NCBI GenBank assembly: GCA_036429605.1
Contig: CM071589.1
Span: 1,488,001-1,552,000, forward strand
Length of the DNA: 64,000 nucleotides
From: Cladobotryum mycophilum
Lineage: Eukaryota; Ascomycota; Sordariomycetes; Hypocreales; Hypocreaceae
Direction of reading: 5' to 3'
A program made the translations under genes and the position numbers. Under the pieces are notes generated by a model that worked only from the letters and a program-made list of their open reading frames with translations, was not told the origin of the DNA and ran no database searches. Positions 23,585 through 32,987 of the stretch are shown piece after piece. The first letter of the stretch is position 1. The number at the start of each line of letters is the position of its first letter.

Positions 23585-24644
23585 TAGATCAGCACAAGTA
23601 ACTCAAAGGGACGTAAGGGGCATACTATGCTTCGTCTGTTTAGAGGGCGGAAGAATTCACGTTTTCTGTTGATGTGTGTAACGTGGTATCATGTTAACTC
23701 TGATATCCTCTTTGGCTCTTTATGATTCAGTCTTTTGTCACATGTAAATCTTGGCTCTTTCATTCTGTCTCATAAATTGCATACGCTAGAGATGCTCACC
23801 ACCACAATAGCACAATCCTCATCATGAACTATTCCCTTTACTGGGTTGGATAGATACTGGATTGCCGGTGTTGATAAAACTGCTGAGCTTGTCGCAAGTG
23901 ATAATGGCTTCGCTACTATATTCCACACTTCATTTCATATCCACTCGGTGAACTTGAAGAGAAGTATGCTCCGAGTCTCTAACAGCAACGCATCGTATCC
24001 AGATTGAGCGCTTTCCTAAACCGAGTCACGATGTAACGTCAAGTCAAGGGATGACGGTCGCCCAATAAGCAAGCACAAACACCACCCGTGATTGACATCT
24101 TGGCTCTCTTTTGAACAGCCCTACAGGCGACTTATACGATGGAGCCACTTCCCCTGCGTCATCTCGCCAATTGTACACTAACATTTGGCTCGAATATTGT
24201 TGAAGAATAATATTTGATCTGCACAAGGGCGGGACCTAATGCAATTCGGCCTTGTCAGCCCGCGGGGGAGATCGCCAATGAGCTGCCCAGTATGGAGTAA
24301 TTAGAGCAACGTTTACTTCACCGCCCGTGCCGCTGGTGGACTCTCAGCATGGACCTTAAATGGCAGGTGGTCAAATCTCCGGCAGCTCGGGGCCTTGTCT
24401 CTTTCTATGCGGACCCTATCACCTGCTAAGCTTAGCGAGGTTAGATACGGAGCTTCTGTCGCAGCGTGGCGTGGCTGAAGCTGGAGTTGTCAACATCGAC
24501 GTAGCATCGGTTGCCGGCATCCGTGCAGATCGGGGGAGGTAATTGAACTATATAACAATCGTCCCCCCGGCCACTAGATAGTTGTGACAAGCACTGTTAA
24601 TCTCTCAAAGTGGAAATTTCGCCTCATCGGATCACTGAGACATC
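23585..24644. other. Intergenic region
   Basis: About 1.06 kb with no supported gene. The TATA box of the next gene is at 24549-24555. Confidence 0.5.
24549..24555 (+). promoter_or_regulatory. TATA box of the second histidine-phosphatase-like gene
   Basis: TATATAA about 90 bases before the ATG at 24645. Confidence 0.5.
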
Positions 24645-25245
24645 ATGAAAGCATTCGCCATTCTCCTTCTTGCGGCTCTCGCCACCGCTTCACCAGCGCC
24701 TGCTGCTAAATCCAAGCCTACCGTCTACCTGATCAGACACGGCGAGAAGCCAGCAGATCCCAAGGCGAATGGCCTTTCAGACCAGGGAAAAAAGAGGGCG
24801 CAGTGTCTCCGAACCGTGTTTGGCGCAAAGTCTCAGTACAACATCGGTTACCTGATGGCCGAAACACCAAGCGCCAACGGGGAGCATACAAGACCTCGTG
24901 ATACTATTCTTCCCTTGGCTGGGGACCTCGGCCTCAATATTGATGTGTCATGCGGTGGAAAGGATCCCGAGTGTGTCAAAAAGGCCGTGCACAAGTTTGA
25001 AGGTCCAGGCAATATTCTCATCTGGTAAGGAAACCTAGGTGGAAGATTGAAACGTACGAGGATGAAGCTGACATGGTGCCTACAGCTGGAAGCACACACA
25101 ACTTAACAACATTGCCGAGGCCCTGGGAGCAAAGAAAGTGGACCAATGGTCTGATTCAGTTTACGACCTCATCTGGACCGACCCCTCTCCTTACAGCAAG
25201 ATTGTCGACATTACCTCGGAAGAATGCCCGGGTCTTGACGTTTAG
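24645..25245 (+). CDS. Secreted histidine-phosphatase (phosphoglycerate mutase-like) protein, paralog
   Basis: Two exons (24645-25024 and 25086-25245) give 179 residues: a signal peptide (about 1-17), then VYLIRHGEKP, then the CWKH segment with the second histidine, ending ECPGLDV. It matches the 15784-16544 protein along most of its length. The last intron falls at the same codon and phase in both genes, after Leu-Ile within the codon of the cysteine. This copy lacks the first intron and the acidic C-terminal tail of the other. Function is inferred as an extracellular phosphatase-fold protein; substrate unknown. Confidence 0.87.
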
Positions 25246-25452
25246 TAAAGGAATTTTGTTGTTGACAAATGTTCATACTACGATTGTACATAGATGTGTG
25301 ATGAAAATGACATTTATATAGACACTAGATAGCCGAGAAGACTCGGATTTTATTCACGGAAATGAGTGGCTAGCTACTTTGCTTAGAGACCTCCCCACTA
25401 CCATGTGCTCTTATTGAACAAGGGGCAGCTATAATAAAGGCTGAAAGAAGAT

Positions 25453-25948
25453 TCAGCACTTTGGCAGGTTGGCTGCATGTTTGTTAGTAAATTGTCTTCC
25501 TCATTCAGGACAAGGCGACTTACAGGTAGAGCATCCAGTATCACTATAGTATCTATTAACGTAGCAACTCTTCCATCCTAGTCAATGCGGTCTCAAGTGC
25601 TATAAATATGATAAGCCTCCATACCGCAAGCACCCCAGCTAAAAACTCGAGGCATCTCGCCAGTTGCCTTCATAGCAGTCTCCACTCTTCCAGCAAGTGG
25701 CCTGGTAGCTAGAACCCTTGGTCACCGTGGCGATGACTGAATAGCTAAAAACCAGCGCCGGAGCAACAATTGATAGTGGTGGAACTACCTACAATCTTGC
25801 ACAATCGTGCCTGAATAGAAAGATTGCCGTCAAAGGCGGGAGGAGAGTCACGGCCAACCAGGGAGATGTTTTCGTTGGGGGCGGGGGCGGTGGCGATGGA
25901 GAGTGGGAAGAGGAGGGTGATGATTGAGGAGGCTTGGAACTTCATCAT
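25453..25948 (-). pseudogene. Small secreted cysteine-rich SH3b-like protein, with two single-base frameshifts
   Basis: From the ATG at 25948 (a second in-frame ATG is at 25945) the frame encodes a signal peptide and a pro-region, then a domain with CKIVGSS and NCCSGAGF. It stops at 25745-25747, just inside a T5 run (25747-25751 on the + strand as A5). Removing one T continues the domain as SYSVIATVTKG through CWKSGDCYEG. A second identical stop occurs at another T5 run (25641-25645). Further exons (25577-25524 and 25472-25453), bounded by introns at 25624-25578 and 25523-25473, supply SCYVN.YYSDTGCS and end NLPKC. With two single-base corrections the length is exactly 131 codons. The C.x.GSS..NCRSGxGxSY pattern resembles bacterial-type SH3 domains in fungal secreted proteins. 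Confidence 0.7.
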
Positions 25949-26415
25949 GATGGTGTTGGTTAAATTTGTTTGTGTTGATGTTGAATGGTGGTTTCTGTCT
26001 GCGATTTGCTAATGGTGAGAGTGGGCCAGAATCGCGGAGGAAGACCCTTTTTATACATGTTTGACTGACTCAGTCTACGAGAGGGTCTCCACGGTGTTGA
26101 CTACCATCTACTGACTACAGTTTCATCACTTTCATCTGTATCATCAGCTCTTACCCCTCATCCCCCAGTATCTCCCCCATCCCTCAATAGTTCCCCTTAT
26201 CCCCCAAGATTCCCCTCATATCCCAACGTTTCTATAGCTTCTCAACCCTGTTTGATCATGAACTCCTCTCGTGGTATATCCACGAAGTCAGTTCCGGGCA
26301 AGATCTCGGGCTGAGGAGTTTCCCGTCTGACAAGAGTTGTTTTGAGATATAGTGCTCGTGCCGCCAAGCAATACAATCTTGATTATAGATTCAGTGCATC
26401 AGTGTCCCATTTTGC
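25949..26415. other. Intergenic region
   Basis: Promoter of the SH3b-like gene, then the 3' end of the HET gene. A short C-rich repeat with CCCCCAGTAT/CCCCCCATCC-like units lies near 26155-26220. No gene seen. Confidence 0.5.
26049..26055 (-). promoter_or_regulatory. TATA box of the SH3b-like gene
   Basis: TATAAAA on the minus strand, about 100 bases upstream of the ATG at 25948. An intact promoter argues that any decay is recent. Confidence 0.55.
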
Positions 26416-28428
26416 CTACACTAAGCGCATCGAACTTTGTTGCTCTTTGTCGGCATCTACGCCCACTTTCACATCAACAGCCTGCTCTTGCATATCATAT
26501 CTCGTATCTCGTAGCATGATGCAGACTGCAGGGCCAATGATTCTGCCGTTTTGGATAGGTACATCTTGGCCTGATGCGGCAGTCTCGTGCGGGAGGGATT
26601 GCTCTCCAATACGTCTCACGGCTAGCATCGTAGTTATGCGGGTAGCAGGATATTTTACGTCCATGAAGCGTTGATATCTACCCGAGTTTTCCAGACGCCA
26701 CAGCGGTATCATAATGTCACCAACTTGTAACAATTGAGGACCAATGCCATAACCTCGACTGACTTCAGATCCCGGCCCAAATGGCTCCATCTGGAACAGG
26801 CAAAAGTGTTGTAAAAGCCAGTCCAAGTTTCGCAAAAATTTCAATACTTGCGCATCTAATTGCGGAGGGACGAATTGACTAATATGACCTATATGTCTAT
26901 CAAAAGACGCACTATTTCGTCTCTGGTCCTGTTCCTCTTTTGGTGGGTAGTGGAAGCTTATGAGCATCTTAATAAAAGAGGCCAGTGCAAGGATCTCTAA
27001 AACCGAATCGGAAGTAGATGGAAACAGCTCGTGTAAGAGATGGATCAGCCGCTCCCCACGAAGCTCATTATCAAGTGGAAGCGCGTCAAACTTTCTCGCA
27101 TAAATAACTTGCCGGCCTCGCGGTCCACCGATAGAAGCATTCCAACGAATCTTCAGAGCATCATGATGGAACGTTAAGGTGGCTTTTTCCGAATACTCGA
27201 GAGAGGCGGGGTACGGTTCATAGGTATCTGGGTTAGGTATCTGAGAATGATAAGGGAGGGTCCGCTGTCGAGTTTTTGCCCAGTCAGGGACCCATGACGG
27301 ATAAGTGACATCTCCCGGCCGAGAGAGAGGGCCGAATTCGAATAGATGAAGCAGGACCTGGATGCTAGTGTCGTTATCGCCAAGGCTGAACGCGAACGAA
27401 GCAACCTGTTTGTATAACTCAGTCCAATGAAGGGTGTAATCTAGCTGAAATCGGTGGTGGTCATCCCGTACAAGGCCCCACAGGGAGGCGATACGGTCCC
27501 TGGGCTCAAGGCAGCTAGCTTCGTGGAAATTCCATAGGAGCTCAAGTATGCTAGGCTTGGTTGCTAGCCCTCCGATCATGGTCATCATTTTGACAGCGTA
27601 CCACGATATATCTAGACTCTGTATCCGCTTCGCAGCATTGCAAAGTAAGGGTAGAGGAATGGAATAGGTCCCACAATGTACAGTAGCCTGGCGAGCGAGA
27701 CAAGCTTCCTGAATAACCCAACGACGCGAGAACCAAGGCCGATTAAAAAGAATATCATTTCCAAGGAGCAATGGTCCTGCACCGAGCTTGGCAATGCGAC
27801 GTGCCATTTCCATCTTTCCAACGTCGCCTAACATATTGATCTTCCGGAAAAGTGAAAACGAAGCGGCTGTCAGGGGGCTATCAGATCCCAGCCAAATCTG
27901 AACTTCGTTCGCCTCCTCATAGATACGTCTCATGATGGGAATCTGCTGCGCCTTTTCTTCCTCATCATCCTGGTTGAGGCATACAGCGTCGATCCAAAGA
28001 TGGCGCGGCAGTTTGCGTGCTCGGAGATGCCGCAGCAGGGTGTCCACATTAGGCGTGATCCTCAGGTACGAAGTGTCGCCATCGCATTTTAATTCCAAGT
28101 TTCGTAACAACTCTCGTTTACCCCATGCATATGAGACTGCAGAGTAGCTTACAGTGGGCGCTGTGAGCCGTTGTTGGATGATTGAGCAACTGAGCGGAGT
28201 CGTCGTTTTTGTCGCAGGGCCCAAGACAATGAGCCGAATCGCATCGTCCGCGTAAAGAGGCTCATAGTAGTATTGGTTGAAGAGCGGCATAGTTCCTTTC
28301 AGAGGAGGGGAGGCTTTCAGGCGTTGTATCTTCTTAACAGAGACAACTTCAAAGGGAAGCATTTGCCCATGATAGACAATAGTCGGGTTTCTTAAAAATG
28401 GAGAAATTGAGAGGGGCAAGCGTTGCAT
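26416..28428 (-). CDS. HET-domain (heterokaryon incompatibility) protein
   Basis: A single 670-residue frame from the ATG at 28428; an alternative start at about codon 47 (MPLFNQYYYEPL) fits the usual N-terminus of this HET type (YEPLxxxxIRLI). HET motifs in order: VSYSAVSYAWG, LWIDAVCLNQDD followed by EEKAQQIPIM, and the RPWFSRRWVIQE segment. It belongs to the short-lead HET subgroup and is not a close paralog of the 10435-12648 protein. Expected role is non-self-triggered cell death or a related signalling function. It appears intact. Confidence 0.93.
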   Translation of the reverse strand: MQRLPLSISPFLRNPTIVYHGQMLPFEVVSVKKIQRLKASPPLKGTMPLFNQYYYEPLYADDAIRLIVLGPATKTTTPLSCSIIQQRLTAPTVSYSAVSYAWGKRELLRNLELKCDGDTSYLRITPNVDTLLRHLRARKLPRHLWIDAVCLNQDDEEEKAQQIPIMRRIYEEANEVQIWLGSDSPLTAASFSLFRKINMLGDVGKMEMARRIAKLGAGPLLLGNDILFNRPWFSRRWVIQEACLARQATVHCGTYSIPLPLLCNAAKRIQSLDISWYAVKMMTMIGGLATKPSILELLWNFHEASCLEPRDRIASLWGLVRDDHHRFQLDYTLHWTELYKQVASFAFSLGDNDTSIQVLLHLFEFGPLSRPGDVTYPSWVPDWAKTRQRTLPYHSQIPNPDTYEPYPASLEYSEKATLTFHHDALKIRWNASIGGPRGRQVIYARKFDALPLDNELRGERLIHLLHELFPSTSDSVLEILALASFIKMLISFHYPPKEEQDQRRNSASFDRHIGHISQFVPPQLDAQVLKFLRNLDWLLQHFCLFQMEPFGPGSEVSRGYGIGPQLLQVGDIMIPLWRLENSGRYQRFMDVKYPATRITTMLAVRRIGEQSLPHETAASGQDVPIQNGRIIGPAVCIMLRDTRYDMQEQAVDVKVGVDADKEQQSSMRLV

Positions 28429-29750
28429 TCAGCCACACAGTTGCCATGAGGCTGATTCGAATGACGAGGGCGTTGATAGTAAAAATGCCTTGCCATTGGA
28501 TATGCAATTAAGTAATCAATGAGATGACTAGATAGAATTTACATATCGTAATTGGCTAAAACATGTTGCCCCATCTAGGTACTTACATAGTTAACCAGCT
28601 TTCGGCCCTTCATTGTTGGCGCTGAGATGAGAGCTTCATGATTGCTTTGCTCTGTTTCATCTCTGCCAATGCAAAACCTCATGCGATGCGGTAAATACGG
28701 TTCTTCCCCGCACAAGTGGATCGGGCCATTGGAGACAAGACCGTAAGTCGGAATGATATACTATTAAAAGAAACGGGGGCACCTATTCCACTGGACTGGA
28801 CCCATGATTTGGTGGATGGTGGTGGTCAGAGTATTGGCAGCATGGGCTCGCTCCCCTCTGACCAACAAAAAGCCATCTTAGATAGCCAGTAGATGCATAA
28901 TAGTCTCTCATTACATGGATAAAATACAACTATGTTCTCTGTGGAGGTGCCTTTCATCGCCGTAACAGAAGTCTGCCCCTTATCCCATGGCTGGATTACC
29001 CTGAACAATTACCTGATGATATGCCAAAGATGCATCCATTTTGTAGGATATGATGTTCGTGTGTATAATTATTTTTGTTAAGATATGATTATCCTTTTGC
29101 TATACTGTGAAATGTTGACCAAATTTGTGGTGAGAAGGGTAGAAATGGCGAGCATTTGCGACGCCGCGGCTTATCGGAACCATTACAGCCTTCAAGGGGC
29201 AGACTTTTCTACAATTCATTCTATACATATCGAATGAGTAAACTGAATAGCAAAGTGTACATTCATTATTATTATGTAGGAAGTCGATTATGATTGTCAT
29301 ATATTTATTCCCATATTGGACATGCAAAAGGGGTCAATAACGTAGATCAGTTCAGCCTGTGTGAATTTGATGAGGGGTGAAGATACCAGCATCACAAAGA
29401 GATCAAGTACTAGAACCTCCCCGGTATAGAAAACATACTGTGCGATATTATCAATCGAAACTGTCCATCCTTAGTGTTAAAGGGTGGGTCAGGACGCTCA
29501 CCACCACTCAAAGGGGGAGCACAGGGGCTAGGTCGGTTTGGGAAGCATTACCCTTTGGGAAACTTTACCCGCCAAGTCAGTCATCACAACGTGTAGGTTG
29601 CAGCACTCTCATCGTGAGAAAGATGACATATAATCAATGTTGAATTTATAATATGCTACAGTTATTTGTCATGTTGTGCAAAAAACCCAGAAGCTTCAGA
29701 TGTTGGGCAGAGTCGGTCAATGCCTGGGGGTGTTGTTGGGGGTTGATCTC
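28429..29750. other. Intergenic region
   Basis: About 1.3 kb with no supported gene. AT-rich in parts. Confidence 0.55.
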
Positions 29751-29757
29751 TATAAAG
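29751..29757 (+). promoter_or_regulatory. TATA box of the metallo-beta-lactamase-fold gene
   Basis: TATAAAG about 80 bases before the ATG at 29836, with a CAACAACAACC-type leader after it. Confidence 0.6.
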
Positions 29758-29835
29758 ATCCCGTATCCCGACAGTCTTTGATCATTCATCATCAACAACA
29801 ACCTCAAATACAGCAAAAGACTCTATAAAGCAATC

Positions 29836-30633
29836 ATGTCTTCTTCCTTCAAAAGCTCCGTCCACGTCACTTTCATTGGCACCGCCACTGCCATCCTTGA
29901 AGTCGATGGCATCAATTTCCTCACCGACCCCTTTTTCTCCCCTCTGGGAACCGAATGGGACTTAGGCATCTTAACATTGAAGAACTCCTATGAGCCACCT
30001 CTTGGTCTACAAGACCTCCCCGTTATTGATGCTGTTTTCCTCAGCCATGAGGACCACCCCGATAACCTCGATGAGATTGGCCGTCGCCTCCTTGACGGCC
30101 GTCGGGTCCTTACGACCAATGAAGGGGCTGCCAACCTCGCACCCAGACCGGGTGTCCGGGGCTTGAAGCCCTGGGAGACGGTGCCGTTGAACATTGGTGG
30201 CCGCCACTTCGAAGTCACTGCTACACCCTGCAAGCACGCTCCCGTGGGCGAGTGCATTGGCTTCGTCCTCTCCGCCGCCGAGTTTGGCTCGACCAATGGC
30301 CTTCCCAATGCCATCTACTTCTCCGGTGATACGGTCTACATAGAGGAGCTCGCAGAGATTGGCAAGCGATTCCACATTAGTCTTGCTCTCGTTAACCTTG
30401 GCTCCGCAGCCATGCCGATCAGCGACCCCCCGCTGCAGATTACCATGGATGGAGAGCAGGCGGTACGCCTCGTGCGCGAAATCAACGCAGACTTGATGAT
30501 TCCCATGCACTTTGAGGGATGGGGCCACTTCACCGAGGGCCGTGACGCTCTTAAAAAGGTGTTTGGAAAGGAGGACATTAACGACAAGGTTCGCTGGCTG
30601 GCACCTGGTGAACGTCAACAGATTTTGGGATAA
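29836..30633 (+). CDS. Metallo-beta-lactamase-fold hydrolase (UlaG-like)
   Basis: An intron-less 265-residue protein. The fold is shown by an N-terminal beta-strand pair (VHVTFIGTATAILEVDG), the LTDPFFSP loop, the SHEDHPDNLDE motif near residue 69, the GDTVY segment and a C-terminal MHFEGWGHF. The metal motif differs from canonical HxHxDH: here it reads H-E-D-H-P-D-N, with Asn where the last His usually sits. Related fungal proteins include lactam- and lactone-opening enzymes. No signal peptide, so probably cytosolic. Its stop codon lies past the stop of the convergent zinc-cluster gene, so the two coding ends overlap by 19 bases. Confidence 0.9.
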   Translation: MSSSFKSSVHVTFIGTATAILEVDGINFLTDPFFSPLGTEWDLGILTLKNSYEPPLGLQDLPVIDAVFLSHEDHPDNLDEIGRRLLDGRRVLTTNEGAANLAPRPGVRGLKPWETVPLNIGGRHFEVTATPCKHAPVGECIGFVLSAAEFGSTNGLPNAIYFSGDTVYIEELAEIGKRFHISLALVNLGSAAMPISDPPLQITMDGEQAVRLVREINADLMIPMHFEGWGHFTEGRDALKKVFGKEDINDKVRWLAPGERQQILG

Positions 30634-32468
30634 TCAATAGTAAAGCCGTTTCCAAAAAACCCAATGCCTAAAAGAAATATTAAATAAATATGCAATACAT
30701 CAATCTTGTCCATTTCATGGTCCCATTTCCCCCTGACAAAACGTGAAACGTAGTAGTAGCCCTTGTCTTCAATCCCCTCAACAATCTTTTCACTCCATAA
30801 AAGCTTCGCTTCATCATGCAGGCAATAAGCCCCAAGAAACTTGTAGGCTACCCTCACAGGCAGCGTCAGAGACGTGGCGCCAAACAGCTTCATTTCGTCT
30901 TGCGTCAAGTATGCGACGCTCTGAAGCGTCCACGTGGACATCTGAATACCGACGTCAGTGAGGAGATCGCTCTCCGGGATTTCGCCCTCAATGAGGAGCG
31001 GTAATTTAGTGAGGCTGGGATGCAAGCGTCTGATTTTCCGGATGTAGACAATGCACATAACCCAAAATGCCCAGTAATGGATCATGCAGTTGGCCATGGT
31101 TATGTCGGAATACCAGAGCAGACCGTGATAACCGTTTGGTCCCACAACCCGAAACTGCGGTTTACTTAGCACATCCTGATACGCTGTATCCCAGCCCTTT
31201 AGATGGATCAAAAGGTCCACTAGGTCATCGAGAATTGTCTCGGGCGAGCGTGCATGAGGCAACTTGGCTTCCAGGGCATCCATATCTGCAAAAATTGATG
31301 GAAATGCAATTCCTTCCGTCAGGAGAGCTTGAAGAGGAGCGGGGGGCTCATTCTGAAATGGAATTGTCTTCCATTCATCGTTGGCTAGAAATGATGGGTG
31401 CTTCATACAGATGGCTTGGATGATCTAGCCACATGGTTTAGTGAATAGAACAAAAGCAAACTCGGACATGGCATAACTAGCTTACCATGGCTGGACGGGA
31501 GCCAACAAACAGCCTGTGCGATGACCCCGACGAGTAGAACTCCGGCCCATGAAGCTGCATGAGATGACCCAGCCCATCCGCATGGGCAGTGGAACTTGAG
31601 TTAAGTGCCGGCAGAAGGAGCTAGCGAGTGAGTAGAAACATGTTAGCCCTGCAAGACCGTTGCATCGGGGGTAAGTGATGGAGGGACGGCGGGAGAGGGG
31701 GTCTCTAGAGTAAATTACCTCTGATATTATCAGACACATGATAGCGGCAACCAAAACATTGGAGTCGGCACTACCAACATGCAGCAAGCTCTTGTGCAGC
31801 GAGCTGAGGGCCTTGCAGTGGGCCGCCAGGGCCTCAGACATTGGGGCTCTACCCTTGTGACCCCGGGCAAGAATGCATATACCCAGAGCTTTGACGGATG
31901 CCGACAACGCCTTTTCAGGCAAGGGGGATGACGAGAGGGAGGGCAGCAGCTCAATCCAGGCACCGCAGATCCGTGGTGCCTCGCCCTCGCCGGAGAATAC
32001 GCTCCTCTTGTTCATCATAGGTGTGAAGTTTTGCACAACCACGGAGATGATATCATTCTGCGGCCATGTCGGCGACCTCGTAATCGCCATCCCATGTTGA
32101 TTTATGATCTCCGGCTCAGCCTCCTCAGGTGGGGGACTGATGAGCGGGAGCTCCCGTTGCCGTTTCCTGTTAGTTGCCTTCTTGGTCTTGGTCTTCGCCG
32201 GGGGAGGGCCGGACAAGTTGGACGACACAAATATAAGGTCGTATTCATATCCACCGCATTCCAACGCTCTGCACAAGCATTGTGAACACGCCGGGCGTTT
32301 GCCATCACACTGTATGAAAAAAAAACGATGGGCGAACTCGTTAGTCAAAAACACACACTGTCTTGGGGGGTCCCGCCCTTGTGCATCGGCTCATTTATGA
32401 CGGATCAAACTCACCCCCAGCTTGCGTGCTCGGCACGTGTGGCAGACTGTCAACTTTCGGACTTTCAT
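30615..32468 (-). CDS. Zn(II)2Cys6 transcription factor
   Basis: Four exons (32468-32415, 32309-31719, 31620-31486, 31424-30615) join in phase 0 to 529 residues. Exon 1 supplies the first half of the zinc cluster (VCHTCRARKLG) and exon 2 completes it (CDGKRPACSQC, then ALEC): C-x2-C-x6-C-x6-C-x2-C-x6-C. A basic linker rich in Lys/Arg and Pro follows (about residues 50-80), then a regulatory domain of the Fungal_trans_2 type. The typical HRLFVGSRPAM segment before the last intron supports the splicing. The gene is convergent with the metallo-beta-lactamase gene; a regulatory link is possible but not shown. The C-terminal end (FGNGFTIDYPKIC) may be altered by an unseen 3' intron. Confidence 0.88.
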
Positions 32469-32987
32469 TCTGCTTTCGTTCTGAAACTAATAACGATAAC
32501 CGTACATGATTGGGAAAGAACAAGAATGGTGAATAAAGTGAATCGAAGCACACGCCCGAAGACCATGTCATCAAAATTGACCCGCTTTCGCCGCGGAAAG
32601 GGATTGGACATGCACCCCTCAGGGGGTCATAATGACATATGCCCACGCTAGGCTGATTCCGGAAACATAATCCGCCAAGACTTTTTTGCTCTGCTCTGCT
32701 AGAGGGAATGATGCCTGAGAGAGATGCCTGAGAGAGAGAGAGAGAGAGACTCTCGGGAGATATCATCGCTGACGATGCCTACCTGTAATACTACGAGTTT
32801 CTACGACGGGAGCCTCTATTGATATGAGGCTTCTATAGATTTCTATAAGGATCCATCTATCTGCTAGTCAAATGGCCGTACCTAGTGTCATGATGTAAGT
32901 CATCTCAAACACCTTGATAATAATAATAAAAAAGCCGTTTTTTTTGTTGACAATGGCAAGCTTTTTATAGTGAATTTGATGTAAAAT
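32469..32987. other. Intergenic region with a GA microsatellite
   Basis: About 520 bases between the promoter of the zinc-cluster gene and the 3' end of the NLR gene. A GA run lies at about 32731-32751. No gene seen. Confidence 0.55.
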
